From assembly GCF_026262505.1 (NCBI RefSeq), contig NC_067206.1, forward strand, positions 30,395,896-30,459,895: a DNA stretch of 64,000 nt, given 5' to 3'. The notes under the pieces are model-generated. The model saw only the letters and a program-made list of their open reading frames with translations. It ran no database searches and was not told the DNA's origin. The DNA comes from Trichomonas vaginalis G3. Taxonomy: Eukaryota > Parabasalia > Trichomonadida > Trichomonadidae. Shown piece after piece: positions 45,341 to 57,689 of the stretch; within the stretch, counting starts at the first letter, position 1, and each line of letters opens with the position of its first letter. The position numbers and the translations under genes are program-made.

Positions 45341-46813
45341 GTAAAAGAAGTAGAGAAACAAGGAAACCAAAGAATTCTTAAAAATGCTTAAGGAAAGATA
45401 TGGTTACCCAGATACTCTTGAACTTTAGTGACAGAATATAAAGAAGCTATTAGAAAAGTTCAAGGAAGGAAATAATGATAACCGAAACCTATTTAGCTTT
45501 AGATGGTTCAGCACCAAATGGGTATATAATTTCAAACCTGGAAAATAAAACGAAGCTCGCTAAGGAATATGATTTTAATAGCAATATCATCCAATGACAT
45601 GAATGAATTTACTCCGAGATATTGATGTCAGAGCTAAATGATAATTCAACTCTCTGTCATGAAACGCGTAAAAAATAGAGACGGACCGAAAAGAAGAAAG
45701 GTTTATGAGTCCGAATGACTTAGATAGGGAACTTTTTAAAAAACGGTCCTCGGAATAATTGAAATGCCAGCAGATGAGGTACAAGAAACTCAACAGGAAA
45801 GAAGTTCAGATACAACCAACATGGAAGAATAGTTCAGCAACAACAGCTGAAGAGCCTGAAGGAAAACGAACAAGTCCCTCCTTTGGAAACCAAAACGTCA
45901 CGAACTAGATGAAGATTTGGAAACAGCCGAAAAATCTTGACCCTCAACCAAGAGTATAATGAGAATACCTGGAATCTTTCCAAAGTCTAAGAAAAATCGG
46001 CACTGACAATAGTAGAGATAATCGAAAAATTTTCACCGACATACATAAAGAGCTCCAAACACCAGATGAAAATATTCAGCATAGAATGGAAGTAACTGAA
46101 AGAAAATGGAGCGCAAAATACAACAACCCTTTTTACTACGAAGCATAATGAACGTTCAATCTTGGCTGAACTCGGTGAAAAAAAGAGTTAAATTTCAACA
46201 AAACATTATAGAAATGAAACATTGTTTAAAGTTGCATTCAGAAACCTAACCAAGATGGAAACAAACCTACTTTGTTTCTGCAGACCTATGGAAACTACCA
46301 ATAGATGGGGTCATAAAGGCTAAATTCGGGAATAGGTGGTGTGTCATAAACTTACAACCTCAATTCCAGAAGTTGTAGCGCAATGGAAGTGAAATGGTGA
46401 ACCTAGATATAGCGGTATTTTGCAGCGGCGGCTTTAATGCCATTGAAAGATATGAAAAATGCAGATATTTTGGACCAGTATGAAATGAACATGGCTGAGG
46501 GAAATATAACACCTGACGTTCTAGAACATTTATCTCAAAAGAACTACACAGAACCATAAGAGATGGTATAATTTGTGAAGAGTTTTAAAGAAAGTTAGGG
46601 AGAAGAGAAGAAAGAGAACACTATTGTACATGACCTTGCAAACGAAAGTTTGGCAAAATATCATAAAAACTTACTTTGCAGACATAGGAAATGAGAAGAT
46701 GATAATTTGAAGAAACTCAAATGGACAGTACCAAAAAATAATGAAATGTTTAGTAATTGAAAAACATGTTTCCATATGACAAAATAAAACCCAACTACAG
46801 AAATAAATTGACG

Positions 46814-46838
46814 NNNNNNNNNNNNNNNNNNNNNNNNN
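46814..46838. other. Assembly gap, 25 N
   Basis: Exactly 25 N in the middle of error-rich sequence. A fixed 25-base gap is a placeholder size used by long-read gap-filling software, which fits the quality of the flanks. Confidence 0.95.
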
Positions 46839-47340
46839 GACGCAAAGAACTGAAACGTTGGGTAAGCTTTCCCATTCACAAAAGATAAATTATTGGTTAC
46901 GAGGAAAGAAAAACCCAGAATGGCTACAAAAACATATGATTTGGAAACGAGCTTATTCCATATGGACCAAGCTCTGTTTGAAGAGCTTTGAAACCTGAAA
47001 CTCAGGAAAGATGTCATGCAAATAAAGGAAGACTCAAATACAAACTATGACAAATCTTTCTAGGATATAGGTACCTGAGATGGGCGACCAGAGCCCCAAA
47101 GGCAAAAAGGACATGGGAAATTTACAAAAATACTTTATGAGTGAAACCCATGTAGATACACATGAGATTGCCAAAACTTGATAGGCAAGAGGCTAAGGTT
47201 ATACACTTGACAAAGGCGACTATCTCAATACGATAAGAAAGCTAGAGACGAATGAGTCGAAAGGAGTAGACCGAATTGAAGTTCAGTTCTGTGCATCAGT
47301 AGTCGGAAATGAAGGTTAATAAGAGTTCATGAGAGATATA

Positions 47341-48379
47341 GTGCTTATACATCACATAAGGGATTTGCTCACAGGTGTTTCTCTTTGAGAGATGCTGAGT
47401 GCTTACTGATCATAATCCTCCATCTAATGTTCAACTGATCTGCCTAATTCTTTAAGTATATTTTATCCTCTGAATGTACAGTCATGAGTGAAACAAGATG
47501 TGGCTTTGGAAATATACTCGAGACGACATTCGATCATATATTTAGCGATTTAGCTTCTTAGGGGGAGAGAGGTAGGATTTTCTTTGGATCGTCGCGGAGT
47601 GTACATGCGTGTAATAGTTGTCAGTCTCTCTTTGGAGGATATGTGTATATGGGAAGATCTGTTCTGATATTTCAAGTCTGCTTATCTACTGAGAAGTTGT
47701 CCAAGTTTTGGAATTTGACCTGCATCTCTTAGACTGTCTACAATCCTGAAATACGTTGCCCTCCTGCGAAAAGCTATCACGCAAAATGATTAGATAGCGA
47801 GCACGCATGAGTTTTTACTAAATGGAACTTTAAACAAGTGGAGCGTGTAGATTATGTTCGTAAGAAGGGTTCTTCATATAATTGTCTTAAACATCTAAAG
47901 AGTTATGAAATTACCCTTTATGTGGCTTTGCCGAATACAGTTGTACCATATTTAATGTATATTCGACAACTCTTTCTTATACGTGGATACATCATAGACA
48001 TTAGCGAGCAACAATATGATAAACTCCTATTACTCTGTCCATACTTGGTAATTTCATGCCATGAGGAAACTGAAGAACTGAGTTAGCTTAATGTGATAAT
48101 TAATTATGAATCTTGATTGCAGTGAATTAGCGCAAATCTTATTCAATCATCCGAGATCATGTTATATCTAGGAGGATACCAGAGAATATATTCAATATGC
48201 TTTTAGCTGATATTTTGTGAGCTCTTGCTACACGTAGTATAAAGTCATGACCAATCCCAGTAAAAATCGTGCAGTAACTTATGGGTTCTAGCATATAACT
48301 TAATGAACTGGTCGCTTAACATGCGGACATTTTGTGGACGACTATGAGCTTTTCACTTGGTCACACCAACACCAGAATG
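47341..48379 (+). other. Unassigned 1-kb stretch with one 82-codon ORF
   Basis: Poor or no match to C2. 47838-48086 is open, 82 codons (MERVDYVRKKGSSYNCLKHLKSY start, later VPYLMYIRQLFLIRGYIID and a Cys-containing end). The protein-like composition suggests a real fragment, perhaps host, but no family is recognised. Confidence 0.35.
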
Positions 48380-51300
48380 AAAGTTTTAATAGTATCCCGA
48401 ACCCCATTTGAGAATGGATAGTCAAAGCATTTTTTAACGTCATCTTAAAGCTTCTTCGACCAAGTACTTGGCCTCATTATCTTCCGATTTGGTAATTGAA
48501 GAGCTCCATATGAGCAGCTGTTAAACCAGTATTTATAAGGTGCTCCAATCACGATGATTAGAGTTTTTCCATCCTTTCCATCCTTTCACCATCGAAACGT
48601 TTTCCCGCTTGAGGTCTTGTATGTATTCCTTGTATTTTGCGTCCTCTGAGGTCCAGTGTCACCCTTCTTCTCTCCTTCTCAGTTCATCTTTATGTTAGTT
48701 ATAAATATTGCAGATGTCATAACGGTGTACATCGTTACTGCTCACCAGCAACGCCGAGAGAATTTGTTTCTTCATTCATGTGACTAAATGTCTTTAGGCA
48801 TTTACTGTTGTCGTCAAATCGAAAAGCTCTTTAAAACAAATCAATGAGAAGACATTATAATACTTCACTATTGAGGCGATGCCTATCTGTAGATTTATAT
48901 ATTGCAGGCTGGCGGTTCATCATTTAATGATGGGAACCTTGCTGAGCGTGATATTGGTATGAGAAGGTGTCATGAAAGTGTTAACAGTATTCGAAATCAA
49001 TTGACTTTTTTAGTTTTTTCCATCGTCAATCGACTAATCGATTGCCTCACCACTGGTTAAGGTTGAGTTTTTCGTTTAGTCTGAGTGGTTTTGAGGTGCT
49101 CTCGTCTTGCTGTCATTTGTCTTCATCGCCATATGTAGGACACCATAGTTCATCATTGTTAATGAGATAAAATGGGTTGCGTTCTACGCCTCCTTGCACA
49201 GCTCACGAGACGCAGAACGAATATGCGGGACAGTAAAGCTCTGAAATACAAAGCTTCGGTCTCAGACATGAGAGCGCTGCTTTCAGAGTTTTTGACTTCA
49301 ATACTATCTCGCAAGCTTCTTTGTCATAATCAGATGAAGACAAATTTCATAGATATTGAAATAGAGACAAAAAGTTATAAATGTTTAACAGCAGGGGGAG
49401 AGATTGTAGACGTGAGAATTGCAGCTGGAATGCCTCATAAGTGAGTTTTATATGCTCTCATAAATGAAGAAAACTATTTGAACAATCATAGATTGCGAAC
49501 TTCTCTTCTGAGGAACATTGAAAGTTCAGTTAGCGAAAGAGTTCTGGTGAGAGGGGAGTGAACGAGCGAAGTGAGGTCCAAGAGTAGAGTTACAACTTCT
49601 TTTAGTGCATACCAATGACATTTCCTTTGAAATAGTTGTTGACAAAAGGGAGCGTTGAAGATGAAATCATTTCCATATGTACAGTGTCCTATGGTAATTG
49701 GTTAGTTGATACAGTGAGGGTCAAAATACTAATGTCACAGGCTATTTCATGGAAGTTTAATAGTAATGGTTCGAGTAGAAGGATAGAGTCCTGTGCCGTA
49801 TGCAGTCAATTCATGATGTGGTCTGTGCACAAGACGTTCCTGTCATAGCAAACTCATTAGGTAAACTGGGTTCGCATTAGTCCTCATAATTTGAACCAGA
49901 CATGCAAGTTCGAGACTTGTTGACTTTCAAAAGAGAGCCTGAAGAACGACGAGGCAGCGGCAGTGGGGCGAAGAGCTGTGGAGTTGACTTGAGTGGTTTA
50001 GGTAAGATAAGAGAGGTTGCGAGGACAGCTATAAGAGAACTCAGAGCTAAAAATATACATATGATGCTTACTCGTCATTTTTAGCGTCATGAGACTTTGG
50101 TTTGTCTGCTTTTTTGATTGTAAATCATATATTATTCTAGTTTATGTCATAATGAGTAACAGAAATATTATTTGTTAGTGTTTGGATAAAACTTGGCACC
50201 TAATCATATAGATTGTTGTTGCGATTTATGATAGATGAGTTGTATTACTTTTGATAGAGAGTTTTGGATTAGATAGTACAATTGCTTTAATTGCTAACAT
50301 TTTCAAAGCAAATATCTTTGTAAAGTTTTTGTAATGACTGACGTTTGCGAATCATTAAAGCTGCAAACCTGGTGCAGAGCGTCTGATTATTCTTATCTTC
50401 TAATGATCGATTTATTTCTTTACTATTATTATCTCAATTACATAGTCGTGACTAGTGTTTTGTAACAGTTGATTCTCGTGTTGTAATAGTCAATGGAACA
50501 TCTGTTAGCCGCTGTAGTTCTGAGTACTCCTTCTCAAGGTCTCCTGTTAAATTATGGTTTACTATAGATTTGTCAGTGTCTATATCGTATTTGAGTATTG
50601 TTTTGAAGCTCACTAGCATCTGAAGAGGTTAAGGGGTCCTAACGTATACGTCATGAACACGGTTTTGCGGTCTGTAGAAACTTATTGTAGAGGCCTTGTT
50701 GATGTTTGCTTATTATACTTGAGATATACAGTCTAACGCTGAGTATATTGTTGTGTCAAGAATGGTTTGTGTCACTTGATCTTGGTTTTTTACTATGTGG
50801 TATTCGTTTCTGAAGAATTTCTCCATCGGTGATCCGCTATTAGTCTTAATCCGTAAGTGTAGGGTGCTGTTTGATAGCGTTGGTTTTTAAATTCAACCGA
50901 CTTAAGTTCTGGTCGTGTCCTCTTTCCAAACACTCTGAACTATAGTTCTTTATGAAATATGGTTGTCTTCGTGATCAATCATCTTTGGATGTTTGGTTTC
51001 AATTTGGAACATTAACGGCACCAGCTAGAGATGCATTTGCTCTCGAATTGTCATGAGTAGAAATAAAAAACCTTCTATATGTATGAAAATGAACAATATA
51101 TACTCGACAGGGGTTTGAATGATAAGTAGCAATGAAACATGATTGTTGGGTTGAATTCACTTGAGACAGGTGCTGGTGTATAAAGGATGTAGAACTACTG
51201 AACAAATAGAGCTATAGTGGATAGAAGCAGGAACGATGAACAAAGGTGGAGAGAGGCTCATAAAAATGTTGATGTTCAATCTGATGGCTCGAGGGGTTCA

Positions 51301-54300
51301 AACATAAGTATGCAGAAAGTCTAATAGAGTTATGGCTCTCAAAAGGTGAAGAAGCCTCTTCCAATTTTAAGATCACAGTCGCTATTTCCTAACTGCAATC
51401 CTCAAAAGCTACCCGGATGGGGAGTGGAGAGGAATGAACAGGCAGGAAATATTAAGCAGAAATGGCGAACGAGAGATGCATGGAATTTGTTTACCTCAGC
51501 TCAAATTACAGTCTAATATTTAGAAACATATGTTTGGTCGTTCCCAATCGATATTTATTTTGACTTTAAGTCATGGTATTAGTCTGATATGAGACTCTCA
51601 AGGTATGATACGAGGAGCAATTGAGAGACTTATATGCTTCCCTAAATTTTCTCTCAAAGAGCCTGACGTTTATCCTGAACGTGTAATGAGGTTCAATTGC
51701 ATACGTGAGAAACCTTGTAACAGATAAGAAGTCAGTTATGAGACGTTTTTTATGTTTAAAGCCTAAAAAGCCTCCATGTTGCCATAATATTGTCAAGGTT
51801 AATATGGTAATGCTGACTTTATTGTATTGAATGTTAGCTAATGGTAGAAGTCAGCTTGACACTAGACGCCTTTACGCAGTCGAATGATCATAACAAAAGC
51901 TAAGTAAGGTGTTTGATGGATACTTTTTTGAAGGGGTATTTGAAAATAGTTTTTATAGATGTAGTTTGTAGTCGGTTTCATAATCTGTAACTTCCTGAGT
52001 ACTTGAACGTAAGTGGGTGTTTTGGTCAATTAATTGCTAGTTTCCATCTCCTCAGAAGTCTTTTTGCATTCCTGGACTGTATAAATTCACGGATGGGGCA
52101 AAGTATAGGTTCTCTTACGTCGAATGTAACGTTGAAAGAAACTGTCAATGAGTTCAACTGTCGGAACTTTCCAACGACAGAGGCTTGAACTTTTGACGTA
52201 AGAAGTTGTTTCGCTGATTGGAGTCCATCAGAGACTGAAGTTGGCTCGATACAATGATTTGGTCATAATATCAGAGTCAGTTTGCCTAAACGTCTCTATC
52301 TGATGAGTATTGATCGAATAGATTAAGATGTCTTACCTGAACCCATCTTTCCACAGATAGAAAATAAACACCGCGTATTTGAAACAGAAGTCATTATCTT
52401 TGACTCGAAAAGGTCGAAGAGATGAGAGAACGAGTTAGTTGTGACTCTGTTCCAGTTTCATTCAAATGTCCTCCATCTACGTCATTCAGTTGAATATGCT
52501 TTATTGTATCTCCATTTAATAAATGCATCGTCAGAAATATTCAGAACAGTAGCACCGTTAGTCTACACTGAAAGAGTATAGAAGAAAGCGTATGAAACAT
52601 TGTTATGATGAAACGCAACCCAAACTTCAAGGAAACGTCAGTATAGCCATTATGAAATACCAGACACTGGGTAGAGTAATGTAGGCAGTAGAAAGCTACT
52701 TGAAATTGAGAACAGTTCAAAGTAACTTTCCACAGGAGAACAATATTATTGAAAGAACTCTTAATGTTTTGAGGTAATAATGATGAAACAAAGAAGGTCC
52801 AAGATGTTTTCTGTTGCTGTGTATGTGAACTTGATATCAAGGAATGACATGAAATTTTTATAAGTACAAAATGCTTCGAAACGGTAGTTGAGAGAACAAC
52901 TGAACTGCGGAAGGGCAATCCCCATTACGCTTCAGAAGTATCCATCATATAATTTGAAAACAACCTAATAGATTTTAAAGTCATTCTCTGCAAAGAATCA
53001 AGTTTTACATTTATATGAACAGATGTATATTCGAATGAAAACTTCAAAGCTATTTGCATGGTTGAGATAATGAACGATGTTGTTATAGAAAATATTAAAT
53101 TACAGTGACTTCAACGATGTCAATTAGATGACCTCGTGGAATGTTACCATCCGACCGTTTACAGTAGACAGGTTCAGCAGGATCTGCTTACAAGATTGTC
53201 AATGAGTGGCTAATTTGGTCTCGCTGAGAATCATTCCTGAGCTTGTATCCCAAACATCCAGTATAAGTGAAATTTGCTGAAATGCTAAGCATGTCTTTCA
53301 AACTATCATGTTATTGCGCCGCCAAAGCACTATAGTATAAGCACACCAACTTTTGTCAGGGAATGGGTTATAGACATGAGAAGCTTGTCGAGACGCTTCT
53401 TGACTGAAAGATGTTGTGCTACCTTAAAGATGGAAAGACTGGACTCATTATTGAGATGAATTTAAATAGCATATTAAAATTTGGACTTGTTGTCTTGAAG
53501 AGTCATATTCATGATGAAATAACTGTTGTAAGAAGATGTTGCAATTGTTCGTAATTTTGAAGCGTATATGATGATTAAGAAATAAGTCTAGTATAATACA
53601 TGCAAAGCGTGTGAGGGGCTGAAGCCCGTGAGAACGTTAGGTTTCATTGACTTTCTCACAGTAACAGAGAACTTTATAGATAGATATATATTGAGGAGGA
53701 GGAGGAGAGTTTTAATCAATAGGTGTAGAGATGGTAGCTTGGGCAGCTTTAGCGGCATATGGGAACAAAAGCAATTTTAAAGCATTGTTTGGAGCACAAA
53801 AGCACTTGGAGCTTATGAACCTGCAGTAAAATAAAATGAGTGAGGAAGGGTTTCAAAGACATTAGAGGCAAATGAGAAGGGAGAGTGGGTAGGCTGGGTT
53901 GCAAAGAAGTTAGATTTAAATAAAAATAGGGCGGCATATATATTATATAGCATAGCCTATATTTGGGTTGCCGAACTGAGGTGTATATGCTGTTACGGAA
54001 AAGGACGACGAGTTTTGCAAATTAACGCAAAAGACATTTAATGACCGAGATGAAAGGTGAACAATTGCATTTAAAATTAGATTCGAATGGGAACTAAAGA
54101 ATAATGTTTCTTCTCCACCAGTAGTCTTCCCGTATGGTCCCTTGGAATGTATGGGAAACCCTTATGAACGGCGATGATTGGACCCTGTTGACTGGTGTGG
54201 AGGAGTAACGTGGTATTCATTAGGACGAAGAAGAAAGACAGGTCAAGTTGGAGACAAGACGTGAAGAAAGCAACGCTAAAAGAACCTAGGAAGAGAGTTA

Positions 54301-54964
54301 TAAAAGCAATGAATTCACAGGGTAGAAAATGAGGGTAGAAATGGAGGTTAGATTCTACCTTCTACCTAAAGTATATTTTTGCGTCTATGTTTTCCAAATA
54401 CCGTGTGAGGGGTGGTGATGATCATTTATTTGTTTATTTTATTTATATAAATGACGAAAACTATTGAGATAACAAACTAACAAACGGTCATGAGTTCAAA
54501 AATTGTTCTTCGTGTCCTTCTCGTGAAATACATTCTATCAGTATTAGCGAGGGAAGAAAGGTGTAAAGTGTAAGTGTTCGAGCGTTTAATGAAGGAATGA
54601 AGAATGGGGAAAGTTGCTCTACAGCAGTAACCGATACAAACGTAACGTTTTTCATATTGGCTTTGTCCAAAACTTTACTGAACAGATGTATTTGTGACAG
54701 TGACTTTGACCTAATGAAGAAAGTGAGCAGAGATTATTAGCTGGTTATTGAAGCACAGGCAATGGGAGAGTGCAATACTTTTGTAAGTGAGAACGTTTAT
54801 TTTACACAATGAGTCGTTAGTGGTTGGCGGTTTGGTAAATATTTTAAGGTTAAGTTAGTGTTGTCGTTGTTTGTAAAATATACGTTAACGTTTTGTAAAT
54901 ATTTAAGGTTAAGTGGTGTACGAAGGCGCGCAGTGCCTCAGTAACACGACTTTAGCATACTAAT
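48380..54964 (+). mobile_element. Element C1, noisy copy of the C-type Polinton-like element
   Basis: Collinear with C2 from about 55972 to 61680. Recognisable parts are the collagen-like region (about 48590), ATPase region (about 51500-52450), penton-like region (52530-53480), pVI-like gene region (53730-54300), the GGTGA element (about 54321) and the terminal gene (about 54451-54790). The end is CATACTAA at about 54957-54964. It is some 12 percent longer than C2 over the same span because of many small insertions, so most breaks are probably sequence errors. True breaks cannot be counted here. Confidence 0.7.
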
Positions 54965-54996
54965 AAACAGGTACTCTGTAACGATAAATGAAACAT

Positions 54997-55731
54997 CTAC
55001 ACCAATATGGTATCAGGTTTTGTTGCTTCATTGGCCGTATAAATGTTTTGAGGGGCTGTCACTTTTGGTTTTTGGAATCTCCCCAAATACTGGTAAAATT
55101 CTTCTGAGATTTTATTGTAGGAAACTGAATAAACATTTTGATCCTGTTTAATCGCCAAGACGTCTTTTGGATTCCGCAACTTATATTCTGAAAATTTTGG
55201 AGAACATATTGCAAATTTTCAGAGTATATCATCTTTGGTGCGGACCAGGTTCGTTTCCTGTCTTAATGGATGTTTGTAAACTTCTTCTTCACCGTGTTCG
55301 GGGTCATGGTCGTCATCATATCTTGCGAAATCAGAGATGTTGTCATACATTAAGCATATCTGTCTCAAAAGTTCTGCTATTTGAAACTGGAACGAAAGAT
55401 ATACAGAACTTTCATCATCTCCTAAAGTCAAGTCTGCTTTCTTAAGTATTTCTTGAATGTATGCAATGAGAACAGAGTACCTTGGAAAATATTCGAACAA
55501 TATTTCATTAGATGTTGGTTTTGGTGGTTCTTCTGGAGTTTCTGTTGTTTCAGTTCCTTCTGTAGGTTCTGTTGGAGTTTCTTCATCTCTTGACTTCAAT
55601 GCTCTTGCTCTCAAAGACCTAAATGTTAGAGCACCAGGTTTTACAAAGGACTTTATAAATGCTTTAATAGTTCCTGGTAAGTTATTGTTAGCATTAAGTA
55701 AGTTCCTTATGCTTCCATCATGTACGTCCAT
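54997..55731 (-). pseudogene. Fibre/coil-associated protein part, unrecognised
   Basis: The open frame 55219-55731 has a helical start (GSIRNLLNANNNLPGTIKAF), a Thr/Pro/Glu linker (TEGTETTETPEEPPKPT), a helix (YIQEILKKADLTLGDDESS) and an acidic end (ARYDDDHDPEHGEEE). 54997-55179 (SVSYNKISEEFYQYLGRFQKPK) continues the coding texture. It lies downstream of the collagen-like gene in the same direction and may be part of the same fibre complex. Function unknown; about two breaks. Confidence 0.45.
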
Positions 55732-55790
55732 AGCACTATGTAAAAAATCTATACTTTTCTTGTAGTCAGCAATAGACTGACTGTGATTTT

Positions 55791-56088
55791 TTAAAGATTT
55801 GTCAATACTTTAAGCCAATCTTCATGCATGTCTGATACTGAGCCAAGAATATCATTTGCTTCCTTTAGTGTATTTTGTGCTTCTCGTAAAGTATCCAATC
55901 CCGTACGTGCATTGTTTGCTATACGTCTTATAGTATCTATTTGACTCCTTGTTTTCTTGCATCCAACCAGATAAAGTTTTAATAGTATCCGAACCATTTG
56001 AAATGAAGTTCAAAGCATTTTTAACGTCATCTAAAACTTCTTCACAAGTACTGCCCATATTTTCCGATTTGGTATTGAAGAACTCCAT
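55791..56088 (-). pseudogene. Coiled-coil region downstream of the collagen-like gene
   Basis: Overlapping short frames carry heptad-rich sequence, for example IRRIANNARTGLDTLREAQNT and CEEVLDDVKNALNFISNGSD. This looks like a trimeric coil continuing a fibre. Broken, about two breaks. Confidence 0.45.
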
Positions 56089-56656
56089 ATGAAGCAGCTG
56101 TTAAACCAGTATTTATAAGGTTCCATATCCATGATTTAGCAGTTTTTCCATCCTTTCCATCTTCACCATCCAAACCGTTTTCGCCTTGAGGTCCTTGTAT
56201 TCCTTGTGGTCCTTGAGGTCCAGTGTCACCCTTCTCTCCTTTCAGTTCATCTTTATGTTCGTTATAATATTCTAATGTCATAAGGTGTACATCATTACTG
56301 CTACCAGCAACGCCGAGAATTTGTTTCTCATTCATGACTAAATTCTTTAGGCATTTAATGTTGTCGTCAAATCGAAAGCTCTTTAACAATTCAATGAGAA
56401 CATTTAATACTTTCACTAATGAGGCATCTACTGTAGAATTTATATATTGCACCGTTCCATCATTTATGATGGGAACTTTACTTATTGTAATGAATGGGTC
56501 ATAAGTGTTAAAAGTATCGAAATCAATGACTTTTTTAGTTTTTCCATCGTCAATGACTAAATCATTGCCTTCCACTGTTAAAGTTGAGTTTTCGTTTACT
56601 AGTTCATGTGCTCTTCTTGCTTCATTTGTTTCATACGCATATGCAGCAATAGTCAT
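56042..56656 (-). CDS. Collagen-like fibre protein
   Basis: 204 codons open. The N-terminal 130 residues form a beta/helical head or attachment domain (TLTVEGNDLVIDDGKTKKVIDF, VLIELLKSFRFDD). About ten Gly-X-Y triplets follow at residues 140-170 (GPQGPQGIQGPQGENG), then a hydrophobic segment (WIWNLINTGLTAASYG). Short collagen stalks are common in virion fibres of giant viruses, phages and Polinton relatives. Divergent from the 100-aa gene across 17 bp. About one break near the end of the region. Confidence 0.75.
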   Translation of the reverse strand: MTIAAYAYETNEARRAHELVNENSTLTVEGNDLVIDDGKTKKVIDFDTFNTYDPFITISKVPIINDGTVQYINSTVDASLVKVLNVLIELLKSFRFDDNIKCLKNLVMNEKQILGVAGSSNDVHLMTLEYYNEHKDELKGEKGDTGPQGPQGIQGPQGENGLDGEDGKDGKTAKSWIWNLINTGLTAASYGVLQYQIGKYGQYL

Positions 56657-56673
56657 ATTTTAATGAGAATAAA
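56657..56673. promoter_or_regulatory. 17-bp divergent promoter, collagen-like / 100-aa genes
   Basis: ATTTTAATGAGAATAAA lies between two start codons (56656 minus, 56674 plus), with T-rich sequence toward each ATG. Confidence 0.55.
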
Positions 56674-56976
56674 ATGTTGTTCTATTTGCAAAGTACAGAC
56701 CCAAACGAATACGGGACAGTAAAGCTACAAACAAACTTAGGTCTTCAGAATGAAGCGCTTGCTTTCAGAGTTGTTGACTTCAATACTATCGCAACTTTTG
56801 TCATAACAGATGAAACAGATTTCATAGAGATTGAAATAGATGACAAAAGAAGTGTTATAACATTTCCTAACAGAGCTGGGTATAGAATAGATAAAATTGC
56901 TGGAGTGTTAAATGCTCTCATAAATGAAGAAACTATTGACAACATAGATGTCGAACTCTCTTCTGAGGAACATTGA
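56674..56976 (+). CDS. 100-aa beta-rich small protein with FRVVDF motif
   Basis: MLFYLQSTDPNEYGTVKLQ start, ALAFRVVDFNTIATFVITDE, FIEIEIDDKRSVITF, and an acidic end. The FRxVDF motif is shared with 57015-57437, suggesting two related small beta-barrel proteins encoded side by side, perhaps spike or cement proteins. No named family. Looks whole. Confidence 0.55.
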   Translation: MLFYLQSTDPNEYGTVKLQTNLGLQNEALAFRVVDFNTIATFVITDETDFIEIEIDDKRSVITFPNRAGYRIDKIAGVLNALINEETIDNIDVELSSEEH

Positions 56977-57014
56977 AGTTCAGTTATGCGAAGGAGTTTA
57001 AGATAACACGAATG

Positions 57015-57437
57015 AGTCATAGAGTACAACTTCTTTTGGGTGCATACCATATGACATTTCCTTTGAAAAGTGTTGACAAAACGATTGAGATGAAATCTGT
57101 TCATATGTATGTTATGGTAATTGTTTATACATTGAGTCTAAAATAGCTAATGTCACAGGTATTTCAGGAGTTAATAGTAAAGGTTCAGTAGAATATAAGT
57201 CTTTCTGTTATGCAAGTCAATTCAATGTTCATTCCAAACGTTCCTGTCATAGCAACTCATTTAGGTAAATGGGTTCGCATTAGTCCTCATAATTTGAAAG
57301 ACATGCAATTCAGACTTGTTGACTTTCAAGGAGAGCCTGTAGAACTGAAGGCACCAGTGCGAATGACTGTTGAAGTTGACTTTTTAGAAAATATTAAATG
57401 CAACAGCTTACAAGAGAACTCAGAGCTAAAAATATAA
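57015..57437 (+). pseudogene. Beta-rich protein with FRLVDF motif
   Basis: Begins near 57015 with MSHRVQLLLGAYHMTFPLKS. The open frame 57210-57437 has IPNVPVIATHLGKWVRISPHN and MQFRLVDFQGEPVELKAPVRM, a pattern of alternating strands ending in a VEVDF strand. It may be a spike or penton-associated domain. About two breaks. Confidence 0.45.
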
Positions 57438-57642
57438 AGTATGAATGTTATGTATTAGGTCATGAACTTTGGTTGTTGCTGTTTGATGAAACAAATGAGT
57501 TAGTTATGTCAGTCAAGAGAACAGAAAAATATTGTGTTAGTGAAAACTGCACCCAAGTCAATAAGATTAGGTTTGCATTATGAAGATGAGTTCGATACTG
57601 TTGAAGAAGTTTTGGATAGATATTACAAATTGCTAACTTGAA
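57398..57642 (+). pseudogene. Small unrecognised protein, Cys-containing
   Basis: MQQLTRELRAKNIKYECYVLGHELWLLLFDETNELVMS-like frame overlaps the end of the preceding gene by about 40 bases. Cys at three places (YECYV, KYCVSENC). A GGCGC-AAA-GCGCC hairpin lies just past its end (57657-57669). About one break. Confidence 0.4.
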
Positions 57643-57656
57643 ATTTTTTGACTGAC

Positions 57657-57669
57657 GGCGCAAAGCGCC
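57657..57669. repeat. Mini-hairpin GGCGC-AAA-GCGCC
   Basis: Perfect 5-bp stem with triloop, intergenic between convergent genes, GC-only stem in an AT-rich region. Same class as 17336 and 60617. Confidence 0.75.
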
Positions 57670-57689
57670 AAGACCGAGTCCTGACTGCT

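Larger units (their letters stand above)
43991..47340 (+). other. Error-rich or decayed stretch with remnants of coiled-coil element genes
   Basis: Codon-like plus-strand texture (A-rich, Glu/Lys/Gln codons) is present almost throughout but frames are disrupted every few dozen bases. Recognisable stretches include TYLALDGSAPNGYIISN near 45485 and MNVQSWLNSVKKRVKFQQN near 46150. A 25-N gap lies inside. I see no intact gene. The density of small length changes is like that of the adjoining C1 copy and is better explained by sequence error than by age. Confidence 0.55.

Noticed and set aside
48380-54964. C1 as an ancient Polinton relic
   Set aside because: Differences from C2 are dominated by small insertions spread evenly, next to a 25-N gap, which fits poor consensus better than age.
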